Positions 23,859 through 33,411 are shown, counted from the first letter of the stretch. The stretch is DNA of 64,000 bases from Comamonadaceae bacterium (GCA_947375135.1 CANCER010000012.1:1-64000), one strand, 5' to 3'. Notes: generated by a model from the letters alone, not told the origin. Made by a program: numbers and translations.

Positions 23859-25766
23859 CTAGGATTTGCTTGCAATGTCGCCGGTGATTTTTTGCACAAA
23901 GGCATCAAGGGACATTGCTCCGAGGTCTTGTCCACCCCGGGCGCGCACTGCAACAGCGCCAGCCGCCATCTCTTTGTCACCAATAACAAGCAGAAAGGGA
24001 AGCTTTTGCATCGAATGCTCTCGTATTTTAAGCGTTATTTTCTCGTTGCGCAGGTCTAATTTGACCCTAAGCCCTTGATCCTGCAGTGTTTTCGCTACGG
24101 TTTTGCAATATTCCGCTTGCGCATCGGTGATATTGAGCACCGCAATCTGCACCGGGGCAAGCCAGGCCGGCAAAGCGCCAGCGCTTTCCTCAATCAAAAT
24201 ACCAATGAAACGCTCCAAACTGCCCACTATAGCCCGGTGCAACATGACAGGCCGGTGGCGTGCACCATCTTCGCCCACATACTCTGCGTCCAGGCGTTCT
24301 GTCATAAAGAAGTCGACCTGCATCGTGCCGCACTGCCATTGGCGTCCGATCGCATCCTTCAGTGTGTACTCGATCTTGGGACCGTAGAACGCACCCTCTC
24401 CCGGAGTAATTTCATATTCGCAACCGGAGGCACGCAGGCTCTCAATCAGGGCGTGCTCGGCCTTGTCCCAGCTTTCTTCCGAGCCGATGCGCTGCGCCGG
24501 GCGCGTGGCTATCTTGTAAATGATGTTCTTGAAGCCAAAGTCGGCATACACCTTTTGGAGCAAGGTGGTGTAGGCCACGCACTCGGACAGGATCTGGTCT
24601 TCCGTACAGAAGATGTGTCCATCGTCCTGGGTAAAGCCGCGCACGCGCATGATGCCGTGCAAGCCGCCCGAGGGCTCGTTGCGATGGCAGTTGCCGAACT
24701 CGCCGTAGCGTAGCGGCAAGTCGCGGTAGCTTTTGATACCTTGCTTGAAAATGAGGATGTGGCCCGGGCAGTTCATCGGCTTCAGCGCGTATTCGCGCTT
24801 TTCCGACTCGGTGATGAACATGTTCTCGCGGTACTTGTCCCAGTGGCCGGTCTTCTCCCATAAGCCCTTGTCCAGCAACTGCGGGCCCTTGACTTCCTGA
24901 TAGCCGTTGTTCTGGTAGACCCGGCGCATGTATTGCTCCACGCCTTGCCACAGCGTCCAGCCCTTGGGGTGCCAGAACACCAGACCGGGCGCATGCTCGT
25001 CAATATGGAACAGGTCGAGCTCGCGGCCCAATTTGCGGTGGTCGCGCTTTTCAGCCTCTTCCAGCATGGTCAGATGCTGTTGCAAATCGTCCTTGGTGGC
25101 CCAGGCCGTGCCGTAAACACGCTGCAACATTTCATTCTTGTGGTCACCGCGCCAATAAGCACCCGCAAGCTTCATCAGCTTGAAGTGCTTGAGCTTGCCG
25201 GTGCTGGGCACGTGCGGGCCACGGCACAAATCTTCAAACTTGCCTTCGCGGTACAGCGACACATCCTGGTCCGCGGGAATGCTCTCGATGATCTCGGCCT
25301 TGTAGTGCTCTCCCAAACCCTTGAAGTGGGCCACGGCCTCGTCACGCGGCAGCACGCGGCGCGTTATTGCTTCGTCCTTGTTAGCCAACTCGGCCATCTT
25401 CTTCTCCATGGAGACCAGATCTTCCGGCGTGAAGGGGCGCTTGTAGGAGAAGTCGTAAAAGAAGCCGTTTTCAATCACCGGTCCTATGGTGACCTGCGCA
25501 TCGGGAAACAATTCCTTCACCGCATAGGCCAGCAAGTGCGCCGTGCTGTGGCGAATCACATCCAGGCCATCGGCGTCCTTTGCCGTGATGATGGAAAGGG
25601 CGCTGTTGGCGATCATCTGGTAGCTGGTATCGACCACCTGGCCATCCACTTTCCCAGCCAAGGCCGCCTTGGCCAGACCGGCACCAATGGATGCAGCCAC
25701 TTCGGCAACCGTCACCGGGCCGGGGAATTCACGGATGGAGCCGTCGGGGAGTGTGATTTGAATCAT
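23859..25766 (-). CDS. thrS: Threonine--tRNA ligase
   Basis: A 635-residue class II synthetase. The N-terminal TGS domain ([20 protein letters not shown]) is followed by the editing domain with [16 protein letters not shown]. The catalytic core contains the zinc-binding Cys/His set ([11 protein letters not shown], the His in HRNEPSG and a later His) and motif 3 ([20 protein letters not shown]), and the C-terminal anticodon-binding domain closes the protein. The ATG at 25766 starts the TGS domain exactly; the longer frame runs into the leader terminator. Its leader carries a candidate Thr-responsive attenuator. infC follows 90 bases later. Confidence 0.97.
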   Translation of the reverse strand: MIQITLPDGSIREFPGPVTVAEVAASIGAGLAKAALAGKVDGQVVDTSYQMIANSALSIITAKDADGLDVIRHSTAHLLAYAVKELFPDAQVTIGPVIENGFFYDFSYKRPFTPEDLVSMEKKMAELANKDEAITRRVLPRDEAVAHFKGLGEHYKAEIIESIPADQDVSLYREGKFEDLCRGPHVPSTGKLKHFKLMKLAGAYWRGDHKNEMLQRVYGTAWATKDDLQQHLTMLEEAEKRDHRKLGRELDLFHIDEHAPGLVFWHPKGWTLWQGVEQYMRRVYQNNGYQEVKGPQLLDKGLWEKTGHWDKYRENMFITESEKREYALKPMNCPGHILIFKQGIKSYRDLPLRYGEFGNCHRNEPSGGLHGIMRVRGFTQDDGHIFCTEDQILSECVAYTTLLQKVYADFGFKNIIYKIATRPAQRIGSEESWDKAEHALIESLRASGCEYEITPGEGAFYGPKIEYTLKDAIGRQWQCGTMQVDFFMTERLDAEYVGEDGARHRPVMLHRAIVGSLERFIGILIEESAGALPAWLAPVQIAVLNITDAQAEYCKTVAKTLQDQGLRVKLDLRNEKITLKIREHSMQKLPFLLVIGDKEMAAGAVAVRARGGQDLGAMSLDAFVQKITGDIASKS

Positions 25767-25796
25767 GGTGTGTACCGAAAAAGGAAAGTTCTGGAA

Positions 25797-25826
25797 AAGC
25801 AAAAAGCGCGGAACGGTCCGCGCTTT
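25797..25826 (-). terminator. Intrinsic terminator in the thrS leader (attenuator)
   Basis: AAAGCGCGGA (25826-25817) and TCCGCGCTTT (25812-25803) form a perfect 10-pair stem with a CCGT loop, followed by TTTTTG and then CTTTT on the minus strand. It ends about 35 bases before the thrS start, with no gene upstream in the same direction other than the 13-codon leader. A terminator here can only act on the thrS transcript. Confidence 0.9.
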
Positions 25827-25858
25827 ACTATGAATGGGTATCTGGTTGCGCCCGAGGC

Positions 25859-25866
25859 GCGCGGAC
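25859..25866 (-). promoter_or_regulatory. Candidate antiterminator segment in the thrS leader
   Basis: GTCCGCGC at 25866-25859 is the exact reverse complement of GCGCGGAC at 25823-25816, which forms most of the terminator's 5' arm. Pairing of the two would exclude the terminator. The segment starts eight bases after the leader-peptide stop, so a ribosome finishing the leader would cover it. A second small hairpin, GCGCC-TCG-GGCGC (25860-25848), overlaps its end. Confidence 0.75.
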
Positions 25867-25874
25867 TGGCGGCC

Positions 25875-25916
25875 TTATTCGCTTTTGGATGTTGCCGGCG
25901 TAGTTCGCGGTGTCAT
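25875..25916 (-). CDS. Threonine-rich leader peptide of thrS
   Basis: A 13-codon open frame, MTPRTTPATSKSE, with four Thr codons in nine positions (ACA, ACT, ACG, ACA). It uses none of the ACC codon that would be expected to dominate in a GC-rich genome. An AAAGG lies ten bases before the ATG. It is followed by the antiterminator segment and the terminator, the classic layout of a ribosome-mediated attenuator sensing charged tRNA-Thr. A weak promoter is visible upstream (TTAAAA at 25965-25960 and TATAAG at 25943-25938). I know of no described threonine attenuator for thrS in this group. Confidence 0.75.
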   Translation of the reverse strand: MTPRTTPATSKSE

Positions 25917-26014
25917 AACCAGAATGCCTTTCTCGCTCTTATACAAAGTTGATGGCAGATTTTAACCGCAGTCTTTGCGGACGATTCATCCACTGCGGTG
26001 GGCTTCACGCCCAC

Positions 26015-26046
26015 AAAAAAGCCGGGCTTCTTTTCAGAAGCCCGGC
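26015..26046 (-). terminator. Intrinsic terminator after aceA
   Basis: GCCGGGCTTC (26021-26030) and GAAGCCCGGC (26037-26046) form a 10-pair stem with a six-base loop. Six T residues follow on the minus strand (26020-26015). A second, shorter hairpin, GTGGGC/GCCCAC, lies just beyond it. Confidence 0.88.
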
Positions 26047-26067
26047 CCTATTCAACGCAAGCAGTGC

Positions 26068-27387
26068 TTAGTGGAACTGCTCTTCTTCGGTCGAGCCGGT
26101 CAGAGCCGTCACACTGGACTTGCCGCCCTGGATCACGGTGGTCACTTCATCGAAGTAACCCGTGCCCACTTCCTGCTGGTGCGACACGAAACTGTAACCA
26201 CGTTCGCGGGCTGCGAATTCGGGCTCTTGCACCTTTTCCACGTAGGCGGACATGCCACGCTTCACGTAGTCTTGTGCCAGGTCGAACATGTGGTACCACA
26301 TGTTGTGAATACCGGCCAGCGTGATGAACTGGTACTTGTAGCCCATGGCGCCGAGTTCCTTCTGGAACTTGGCAATGGTGGCGTCGTCCAGGTTCTTCTT
26401 CCAATTGAAAGAAGGCGAGCAGTTGTAGGCCAGCATCTTGCCAGGGTGCTTGGCGTGCACGGCATCAGCAAACTTCTTGGCGAATGCCAAGTCAGGCGTA
26501 CCGGTTTCGCACCACACCAGATCGGCGTACTCAGCATAGGCCACGGCGCGGGAAATCGCCTGGTCCATACCCTTTTGGGTCTTGTAGAAGCCTTCAGCAG
26601 TGCGCTCACCGGTCAGGAAAGGCTTGTCGTTGGCATCGTAGTCGCTGGTCAACAGATCGGCGGCTTCGGCATCGGTACGGGCAATCACCAGAGTGGGCAC
26701 GCCGTACACGTCAGCAGCCATACGGGCAGCGATCAGCTTCTGGCAGGCTTCGGTGGTGGGGACCAGCACCTTGCCGCCCATGTGACCGCACTTCTTGACG
26801 GAAGCGAGTTGGTCTTCAAAGTGAACGCCACCGGCACCGGCGCGGATCATGGCCTTCATCAGTTCGTAGGCATTGAGTACACCACCGAAACCGGCTTCAG
26901 CGTCCGCAACGATGGGAGCGTGGTAGTCGATGTAACCGGCGTCGCCAGGGCCAACACCCTTGGACCATTGGATTTCATCCGCACGGGTGAAGGAGTTGTT
27001 GATGCGCTCAACGACCTTTGGCACCGAGTCCACGGGGTACAGGGACTGGTCCGGGTACATGGCGGAATACTCGTTGTTGTCGGCAGCGACTTGCCAGCCG
27101 GACAGGTAGATGGCTTTCACGCCGGCCTTGACCTGTTGCATCGCTTGGCCGCCGGTCAGGGCGCCCAGGCAATTCACATAGTCTTCGGTGTGGAGCAGAT
27201 CCCACAGCTTTTCTGCACCGCGGCGAGCCAGGGTGTGCTCGACCTGGAAGGAACCACGCAGACGGACCACGTCAGCGGCGGTGTAACCGCGCTTGATGCC
27301 CTTCCAACGGGGGTTGGTGGCCCAGTCTTTTTCCAGGGCGGCGATTTGCTGTTCGCGGCTGAGTTGTTCGTTCAGGGATTGAGGCAT
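26068..27387 (-). CDS. aceA: Isocitrate lyase
   Basis: A 439-residue glyoxylate-cycle enzyme that splits isocitrate into glyoxylate and succinate, needed for growth on acetate, fatty acids or stored PHB. The catalytic loop KKCGHMGGK is present, with [12 protein letters not shown] near the N-terminus and [12 protein letters not shown] near residue 320. The ATG at 27387 has a strong AAGGAG seven bases upstream; longer frames lie in the promoter region. No malate synthase is in the window. The gene stands alone between a terminator and an AT-rich promoter region with paired palindromes. Confidence 0.97.
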   Translation of the reverse strand: MPQSLNEQLSREQQIAALEKDWATNPRWKGIKRGYTAADVVRLRGSFQVEHTLARRGAEKLWDLLHTEDYVNCLGALTGGQAMQQVKAGVKAIYLSGWQVAADNNEYSAMYPDQSLYPVDSVPKVVERINNSFTRADEIQWSKGVGPGDAGYIDYHAPIVADAEAGFGGVLNAYELMKAMIRAGAGGVHFEDQLASVKKCGHMGGKVLVPTTEACQKLIAARMAADVYGVPTLVIARTDAEAADLLTSDYDANDKPFLTGERTAEGFYKTQKGMDQAISRAVAYAEYADLVWCETGTPDLAFAKKFADAVHAKHPGKMLAYNCSPSFNWKKNLDDATIAKFQKELGAMGYKYQFITLAGIHNMWYHMFDLAQDYVKRGMSAYVEKVQEPEFAARERGYSFVSHQQEVGTGYFDEVTTVIQGGKSSVTALTGSTEEEQFH

Positions 27388-27462
27388 GTAAACACTCCTT
27401 AGTTGGTAAATGGTGGGCTGGGTCTTGCTAAGCAATTCCGATGCCCATGGGTGAATTCTAAG

Positions 27463-27474
27463 TCTTATATAAGA
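27463..27474. promoter_or_regulatory. Palindromic operator TCTTATATAAGA, copy 1 (aceA)
   Basis: A perfect 12-base palindrome about 80 bases upstream of the aceA start. An identical copy lies 29 bases further out, centre to centre. Paired identical palindromes in this position suggest cooperative binding of a dimeric regulator, for example of the GntR or MarR type. The regulator is not identified. Confidence 0.65.
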
Positions 27475-27491
27475 GTCACGGGTCTCTTATG

Positions 27492-27503
27492 TCTTATATA
27501 AGA
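27492..27503. promoter_or_regulatory. Palindromic operator TCTTATATAAGA, copy 2 (aceA)
   Basis: The second perfect copy, preceded by an additional TCTTATG half-site at 27485-27491. The two copies share flanking G and A/G bases, giving an extended GTCTTATATAAGA core. Confidence 0.65.
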
Positions 27504-27759
27504 TTGAAATATTTTTCAATAAAATCAATGACTTAGATATCAAGTTTTACAATGCAATATGTGATACGCGTCTGGTGAAATGAAATTCCGCTTCACCAAC
27601 GATTGATATTTTACAATATGAAATGTTGCAACACAGCATAAAACCGAAGAGTACGATACGCTCCACTGCCGCAGCAACCAAGAACCGAAAAACCCGCTAT
27701 GGTGCATCTACGGTGCACAACAGGGCGGGCTTCAGGGGCCGCAGACACCGGCAAACGGA

Positions 27760-29091
27760 TCAAAAGGCGTCAGCGTAGTTGCGCAACTCCCAGTCACTGA
27801 CCTGCAAGCTGTAGGCATCCCACTCGGCGCGCTTCAACCGGATGAACTCGGCACAGAATTCAGAACCAACAGATTGACACAGTGCCGTATCGGCCTCCAG
27901 TGCGGTGACCGCCTCATCCAGGTTTTTCGGCAGGCGTGAGGGCATCTCCATGCCGCCGGCACGTCTTTCATACAGGTCTTCGTCACAGGGCGCCGGCGGC
28001 ACCATCTTCTGATCCATTCCAGCCAGCCCCGCAGCCAAGGTACCGGCAATTGCCGCATAAACATTGCAGGACGGATCCGGCAAGCGCCACTCAATACGCC
28101 CGGCCACCGTGCGAACCACACAGGTGCGGTTGTTGTCGCCATAGGCTTTCCAGACCGGTGACCACGTGGTACCGGAAGCGCTGGTGCTGCTAGCCAAGCG
28201 TTTGTAGCTGTTCACCGTAGGGGCACAGAGCGCGCTCAATGCATCCGCATGGTGCAACAGTCCCGCAGCAAACTGGTGCCCTGGCTGACTTAAGCCCAGG
28301 GCGCCGGTGGCATCGGTGAAGATCGGCTTACCGTCGGCATCCGTGATGCTGAGATGGAAATGCAGCCCGCTGCCGGGTGCGGTTGCCAGCGGCTTGGGCA
28401 TGCAGCTGAACACCATGCCGTGCTTTTCGGCAATTACATGCGCGGTCATCTTGAACAGCATGTAGCGATCGGCTGCAGCCAAGGCGTCATCGAACTTGTA
28501 ATTGATCTCGTATTGGCCGCAGGCATCTTCATGGTCAATCTGCTGCAACTCGAAGCCCAGTTGCGTCAAGGTGCTGCGCATGTCTTCGATAAACGCCCCA
28601 TTGCGGTGAATTGCCTTGAGGTCATAGGACGGTTTGTCCAACCTATCCTGTGCATCGGCTACGCGCCATTGCCCGCCCTGCCCTTTTTGAAGCAAAAAGA
28701 ACTCCGGCTCAATGCCCACCCAAAGTGTCCAACCCCGGCTCTTTATCTTCTGCAACACAGACCGGAGCATTTGGCGTGAACAAGTGGACAACACCTCACC
28801 ACCGGCAAACCCGTCACACACGGCATGGGCTACACCGGGCATAAAGGGCAGTGCGCGCAGAGAATCCACATTCACCCGGCCGTAATACTCACTGCGCGCT
28901 CCATGACGCGGCAAGCCTGTGCCCCAAATGCTGGGGCCGGCAAAGCCTGCGCCCTGCTCCACCCACTCCTTCAGGTTGTCAACCGGAACCAGCTTTCCTT
29001 TGGCCACGCCGTGCATGTCACAAAACTGTGTGAGTACGGAATGAATGCCTTGTGACTTCAGGCGGTCAATGGTCGGGAGATAGGGATTCAT
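27760..29091 (-). CDS. Glutamine synthetase-family ligase (GlnT / gamma-glutamylamide synthetase type)
   Basis: A 443-residue member of the glutamine synthetase superfamily, with GIEPEFFLLQ (first metal site), HEDACGQYEINYKFDDALAA and GSGLHFHLSITDADG (ATP and metal sites), and RIEWRLPDPSCNVYAAIA. It is shorter than GSI and lacks the adenylylation-site context, so it is probably a gamma-glutamyl ligase for an amine, or GlnT, rather than the housekeeping enzyme. The ATG at 29091 is used; a TTG three codons up is possible. It lies directly after gabT in the putrescine region, which suggests an amine substrate. The exact amine is unknown. Confidence 0.8.
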   Translation of the reverse strand: MNPYLPTIDRLKSQGIHSVLTQFCDMHGVAKGKLVPVDNLKEWVEQGAGFAGPSIWGTGLPRHGARSEYYGRVNVDSLRALPFMPGVAHAVCDGFAGGEVLSTCSRQMLRSVLQKIKSRGWTLWVGIEPEFFLLQKGQGGQWRVADAQDRLDKPSYDLKAIHRNGAFIEDMRSTLTQLGFELQQIDHEDACGQYEINYKFDDALAAADRYMLFKMTAHVIAEKHGMVFSCMPKPLATAPGSGLHFHLSITDADGKPIFTDATGALGLSQPGHQFAAGLLHHADALSALCAPTVNSYKRLASSTSASGTTWSPVWKAYGDNNRTCVVRTVAGRIEWRLPDPSCNVYAAIAGTLAAGLAGMDQKMVPPAPCDEDLYERRAGGMEMPSRLPKNLDEAVTALEADTALCQSVGSEFCAEFIRLKRAEWDAYSLQVSDWELRNYADAF

Positions 29092-29097
29092 AGGCAA

Positions 29098-30402
29098 TCA
29101 GGCGAATACGTGGTCAAGAATCTGCAGCGCTTCCTCGAACACACTGTCTTCAATGGTGAGGGGGAACAGGAAACGGATGACATTGCCATAGACGCCGCAG
29201 GTCAGCAGCAACAACCCTTTTTTGAGCGCCGCCTGTTGTATCACCTTGGTCAGGTCCGCATCCGGCGCACCGGTTTGCGGGTTAACGAACTCACAGGCCA
29301 CCATGGCACCCAGAGCGCGGATGTCACCCATGCACTTGTTTTTGCCCTTGGCCACTTCCAGACGCGCCTTGATCTGCGCGCCCAGTGTGGCGGCGCGCTC
29401 GCACAGCTTCTCTTCTGCCATCACATCCAGCACGGCGTGTGCAGCCGCAACGGCCAGCGGGTTGCCGGCATACGTGCCGCCCAGGCCACCAGGATTGGGG
29501 GCATCCATCACCTCGGTGCGCCCGGACACGGCCGACAGCGTGGTACCACCGGCCATGCTCTTGGCCATGGTAATCAGGTCGGGTGAGACGCCATAGTGCT
29601 CCATGGCAAACATCTTGCCGGTGCGGGCAAAGCCGGTCTGCACTTCGTCCGCAATCATCAAAATGCCATGCTGGTCGCACAGTTCGCGCAGCCACTTCAC
29701 GGCCGAGGCCTGGATCGGGTTAAAACCGCCCTCACCCTGCACGGGCTCAAAAATGATCGCTGCCACACGGGAGGGCTCGATATCGCATTTAAAAAGCTGC
29801 TCGATGGCTTGCTGGGTCTCCTGCAGGCTGGCGCAATGGCATGGAAATGGTGCATGGTAGATCTCGGGCGCGAACGGGCCGAAACCGGCCTTGTAAGGCT
29901 GCACCTTTCCGGTCAGCGCCACGGCAAACATGCTGCGGCCATGGAAGGCACCGCCAAAGGCAATCACGCCGCTGCGCTTGGTATAGGAGCGCGCAATTTT
30001 GATGGCGTTTTCCACGGCCTCAGCACCCGTGCTGAAGAAAGCGGTCTTGGCGGGTCCTGCAATCGGCACGATGGCGTTGATGCGCTCGGCCAGAGAGACG
30101 TATTCGGCATACGGCACCACCTGGTAACAGCTGTGGGTAAAGCGCTGCAACTGCGCGGCAATGGCTGCCTGCACCTTGGGGTGCACGTGGCCCGTGTTGA
30201 GTACGGCGATGCCGCCGGCAAAGTCGATAAAGCGGCGGCCTTCAATGTCCCAGAACTCGGCGTTCTTGGCATGGTCGATAAAGAAGTCGCTCATCACGCC
30301 AACGCCGCGCGGGGTAGCGGCTAAGCGGCGTGCATGCCATTCGGCGTTGCTGCCGACGGAGGTGGCGGCGGCAAGGGCGGAGGGTTTCATGGATGCGTTC
30401 AT
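29098..30402 (-). CDS. gabT: 4-aminobutyrate aminotransferase
   Basis: A 434-residue class III PLP aminotransferase that moves the amino group of GABA to 2-oxoglutarate, giving succinate semialdehyde. Family signatures are FFSTGAEAVENAIKIARSYT, GAFHGRS, EPVQGEGGF, LMIADEVQTGFARTGKMFAM and the PLP-lysine in MAKSMAGGTTLS. It fits the last step of putrescine breakdown. A 5-aminovalerate substrate cannot be excluded. No succinate-semialdehyde dehydrogenase is evident apart from puuC. Confidence 0.9.
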   Translation of the reverse strand: MNASMKPSALAAATSVGSNAEWHARRLAATPRGVGVMSDFFIDHAKNAEFWDIEGRRFIDFAGGIAVLNTGHVHPKVQAAIAAQLQRFTHSCYQVVPYAEYVSLAERINAIVPIAGPAKTAFFSTGAEAVENAIKIARSYTKRSGVIAFGGAFHGRSMFAVALTGKVQPYKAGFGPFAPEIYHAPFPCHCASLQETQQAIEQLFKCDIEPSRVAAIIFEPVQGEGGFNPIQASAVKWLRELCDQHGILMIADEVQTGFARTGKMFAMEHYGVSPDLITMAKSMAGGTTLSAVSGRTEVMDAPNPGGLGGTYAGNPLAVAAAHAVLDVMAEEKLCERAATLGAQIKARLEVAKGKNKCMGDIRALGAMVACEFVNPQTGAPDADLTKVIQQAALKKGLLLLTCGVYGNVIRFLFPLTIEDSVFEEALQILDHVFA

Positions 30403-30476
30403 AAGGGGGGGCTCCTAAGGCTAATGCGTGAAATGCTGAGTGTGAAGGTCTGCGGCCCGCAGGTCAAACCGGGCTG

Positions 30477-31961
30477 CTAAACGGGACTATCAATGCGAAT
30501 CCAGGTGGTCTTGGTTTCAGTGTATTTATCAAACGCGTGCAGCGATTTGTCACGACCGACACCGCTTTGCTTAAATCCGCCAAAGGGCACCGTAATGTCA
30601 TCTTCGTCGTATTGGTTGACGTGCACGGTCCCCGCGCGCAGGGCACGCGCCACGCCATGCGCCTTGTTCAGGTCGCTGGTCCAGACACCAGCCTGCAGGC
30701 CGTAGACACTGTCATTGGCCAAGCGCACCGCTTCGGCTGCATCGTTAAAGGTCAGCACCGACAGCACCGGGCCGAAGATCTCTTCGCGGGAAATCTTCAT
30801 CTCCGGCTTAACGCCATCAAAAATGGTGGGCTGCACGTAGCAGCCACCGGTCTCGGCCATCACCTGTTGGCCCCCGGCGATCAGGTGTGCCCCTTCAGCT
30901 TTGCCACTTTCAATATAGCCCAGTACCGACTGCAACTGGATCTGGTCGACGATGGCACCCATCACCGTGCCGGGCAGCGTGGGATTGGCCGGCGCGTAGC
31001 CCGGCACCAGAGCCAGTGCCTTTTCCAGAAATCGCTCCTTGATGCTGTCTTGCACCAACAGCCGCGATGGTGCATTGCAGCTCTCACCCTGGTTGAAGAA
31101 AATGCTGCCGATGGCCGCCTCCACGGCCTTGTCCAGATTGGGGCAATCGGCAAATACGATGTTGGGTGACTTGCCACCCAGTTCGGTCCAGGCGCGCTTC
31201 AGGTTACTTTGCCCGGCCATCACATGAATTTGCTTGCCCACGTGGGTGGATCCGGTAAAGGCGATGCAATCCACATCCCTGTGCAGCGCCAGGGGCGAAC
31301 CTGCCTCCTGGCCATAGCCCGTCACCACATTGAACACGCCCTCGGGAATACCGGCCTCCAGCGCCAGGTCAGCCAACCGCAAGGCGGTGAGCGGCGACTT
31401 TTCGCTCGGTTTCAGCACCACCGAATTACCACTCGCCAGAGCGGGCGCAATCTTCCAGGCCGCCATGATCATGGGGTAATTCCAGGGCACGATCACGCCC
31501 ACTACACCCACCGGCTCGCGCGTGATCAAGGCCAGCGACGTCGACGGCGTGGGCGCTATCTCGTCATACACCTTGTCTACGGCCTCACCGTACCAGCGAA
31601 TGCAATTGGCCGCGCTATTCACGTCCACACCGCGGGCGTACTTCACCGGCTTGCCCATGTCCAGAGTCTCGGTCATGGCCAGTTCATCGCCGTGCTGTTG
31701 AATCAGATCGGCAAAACGGATCATCACACGCTTGCGCTGCGCCGGGGCGATGCCGCACCATCGTTTGTCTTCAAAGGCAGAGCGTGCGGCGGCCACGGCC
31801 GCGTCAATATCGGCAGCACCGCAACGTGCCACTTGCGTGAGCACGCGCCCGTCGACTGGCGAGACGCAGTCGAAAAGCTGACCGTCTTTGGCACCGATGC
31901 GCTTGCCATCGATCAGGGCGCGGCCGTCGAATTTCAAATCCAGGGGTGCGGTGCTGCGCAT
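30477..31961 (-). CDS. puuC: Gamma-glutamyl-gamma-aminobutyraldehyde dehydrogenase (PuuC-type aldehyde dehydrogenase)
   Basis: A 494-residue NAD(P)-dependent aldehyde dehydrogenase. The catalytic Cys lies in FFNQGESCNAPSRLL and the general-base Glu in WTELGGKSPNIVFAD; the coenzyme motif GSTHVGKQI and the oligomerisation tail (GVGRDKSLHAFDKYTETKTTW) are in place. Length and sequence resemble PuuC, which oxidises the aldehyde made by PuuB. The ATG at 31961 (MRSTAPLDLKFDGR) is chosen; the longer frame has no support. The gabT gene follows 75 bases later. Confidence 0.88.
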   Translation of the reverse strand: MRSTAPLDLKFDGRALIDGKRIGAKDGQLFDCVSPVDGRVLTQVARCGAADIDAAVAAARSAFEDKRWCGIAPAQRKRVMIRFADLIQQHGDELAMTETLDMGKPVKYARGVDVNSAANCIRWYGEAVDKVYDEIAPTPSTSLALITREPVGVVGVIVPWNYPMIMAAWKIAPALASGNSVVLKPSEKSPLTALRLADLALEAGIPEGVFNVVTGYGQEAGSPLALHRDVDCIAFTGSTHVGKQIHVMAGQSNLKRAWTELGGKSPNIVFADCPNLDKAVEAAIGSIFFNQGESCNAPSRLLVQDSIKERFLEKALALVPGYAPANPTLPGTVMGAIVDQIQLQSVLGYIESGKAEGAHLIAGGQQVMAETGGCYVQPTIFDGVKPEMKISREEIFGPVLSVLTFNDAAEAVRLANDSVYGLQAGVWTSDLNKAHGVARALRAGTVHVNQYDEDDITVPFGGFKQSGVGRDKSLHAFDKYTETKTTWIRIDSPV

Positions 31962-32040
31962 AAATTTGGCTCTTTTCCGGTCTGGCCTTGCAATGCAGTG
32001 GACACTTCGACAATTCAAAAAGTGGATCCATTGCGACCCA

Positions 32041-32076
32041 CAAATGCAAACGGGGCCGCATTGCTGCGGGCCCCGT
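32041..32076 (-). terminator. Intrinsic terminator after the porin-like gene
   Basis: ACGGGGCCGCA (32050-32060) pairs with TGCGGGCCCCGT (32065-32076) with one bulged G. On the minus strand TTTGCATTT follows. It lies 28 bases after the porin-like stop. Confidence 0.65.
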
Positions 32077-32103
32077 GACTGACCAGGTCCAACCTGAATC
32101 GGC

Positions 32104-33411
32104 TTAGAAGGAGAGCACGAAGGAGGTTGCCAGCGAATTCTTGGTCTGGTGGTATGTGCTATCTACATCCTGGAAGTTGTAACCGCTGGACTGATCTAAG
32201 CGGTACTCCACCTTCCATTGGGTGTTAGCGTTGATCTGGTAGTTGGTACCCAAGGCCACTCGCGTGAGATTTGCACCGACGTTTAGATCAATGGAATTAC
32301 CGCCGGAATCAAGCTCAGGTCCCAGGCCATAGCTCCCCGTTCCGCTATTGCCGTTGAACGCATAGGTGCCGCCACCATTTTTACGGTTTTCAACATAGTC
32401 GGCACGGGCCAACAAATTCAATCGCGGCATGATCTTGTAACCAACCATCGCAGATACACCGCTCCAGGCAGCATCATCACCATTGGCGGCAGCATTGCGT
32501 TGCATACCGGTGCTCAGTTGGCCATTGAAGGCCCAGTCGCCATGGGTGTAGCCACCGTCAATCGCCACCACATCAAAATTGCGGTTCATGGAGCCATGGG
32601 CCAGTGAAATCCCGATGTATGAAAATTCGTCGATGAACCAGTCAGCCCGGGCGGCCAGTCCAACCGACTTGGTTCCCGAGTTGCCGGATGCTGGCAATGA
32701 GGCCGTACGGTCCGTGACGTCATTTACAGGGTCAATATTCCCAAGCACCCACTTCAACGCATACATGCCGTTGTTGAAGGTATGCGACATACCCAGTCCC
32801 GCATACGTTGTGGAGCCGGCCACATCGAACAGTGCATTATGGGAAATCAGCTGGTTACCCAAGGTCGGATTGGCATTTGCAAAAAAGAACTCATAGCCCT
32901 GCCAGTCGGGAATCAGGCCACCAATGATGCGGTTTTCTTTGTTGAGCGGAATGGAGACAGACGCCTCATGCACCGGGTTCGATGTGGAGCCCGGCAACAG
33001 GCGCAGCGTCCAATCCACCCCTTCACCGTCCTGTGATTCCTTGGTGATTTGGATCATGGCACTTTCGCCCAATGCCGCACCGGCAGAAGCACTGAAGTCG
33101 TGGCTCTTGTTGATGTCGTTGTAAGCGAAGCCGGCCTCTATCGTTCCGTTGATCTTCAACCCCTTGAAGCCAGCCTTCTCCTGATCATCCGCCGCGAGTT
33201 CCTGCTTTTGCTCCATGCGGTTCACCTGCTGCACCAGCGCTGCGTTATCGGTCTGGGCGCTCATGGCCTCGACCTTCTGCGTCAGCATTTGCAACTGGGC
33301 CTTCAGCGATTCGATTTCCTTTTTCAGATCGGCTGCGGATTGCGCCTGCGCGCTCATCCAGGGCATGGCACAGGCCAAGGCCACCACTATCATTTTTCGT
33401 TGAAAGCTCAT
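32104..33411 (-). CDS. Outer-membrane porin-like protein (DUF3138-like)
   Basis: A 435-residue exported protein with a signal peptide (residues 1-23, cut at AQAQ). A coiled-coil region follows at 24-60 (ADLKKEIESLKAQLQMLTQK), then a beta-rich domain beginning GFKGLKINGTIEAGFAY and ending in Phe (SLATSFVLSF), as in outer-membrane barrels. This layout matches DUF3138 or DcaP-like porins. Its position between the puu and pot genes suggests that it admits polyamines or related amines, but this is only contextual. A terminator-like hairpin follows. Confidence 0.75.
   Translation of the reverse strand: MSFQRKMIVVALACAMPWMSAQAQSAADLKKEIESLKAQLQMLTQKVEAMSAQTDNAALVQQVNRMEQKQELAADDQEKAGFKGLKINGTIEAGFAYNDINKSHDFSASAGAALGESAMIQITKESQDGEGVDWTLRLLPGSTSNPVHEASVSIPLNKENRIIGGLIPDWQGYEFFFANANPTLGNQLISHNALFDVAGSTTYAGLGMSHTFNNGMYALKWVLGNIDPVNDVTDRTASLPASGNSGTKSVGLAARADWFIDEFSYIGISLAHGSMNRNFDVVAIDGGYTHGDWAFNGQLSTGMQRNAAANGDDAAWSGVSAMVGYKIMPRLNLLARADYVENRKNGGGTYAFNGNSGTGSYGLGPELDSGGNSIDLNVGANLTRVALGTNYQINANTQWKVEYRLDQSSGYNFQDVDSTYHQTKNSLATSFVLSF

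Larger units (their letters stand above)
27388..27759. other. AT-rich aceA promoter region, no gene
   Basis: The 372 bases between aceA and the glutamine synthetase-like gene are much more AT-rich than their surroundings and contain no supportable open frame. Besides the two 12-base operators they hold an inverted repeat, ATTGAAA/TTTCAAT, at about 27503-27520. They also hold two TTTTACAAT copies, near 27544 and 27610, the second followed by GAAATGTTGCAAC. These look like binding sites for one or more regulators of aceA. No intrinsic terminator is obvious for the gene ending at 27760. Confidence 0.6.

Noticed and set aside
25797..25916. A T-box riboswitch for the thrS leader
   Set aside because: T-boxes are a Gram-positive device. 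I saw no specifier loop or T-box sequence, whereas the leader peptide and alternative stems explain the region.
25975..27402. A 475-codon plus-strand frame opposite aceA
   Set aside because: aceA has the isocitrate lyase signature and a strong ribosome-binding site; the antisense frame is a by-product of codon bias.
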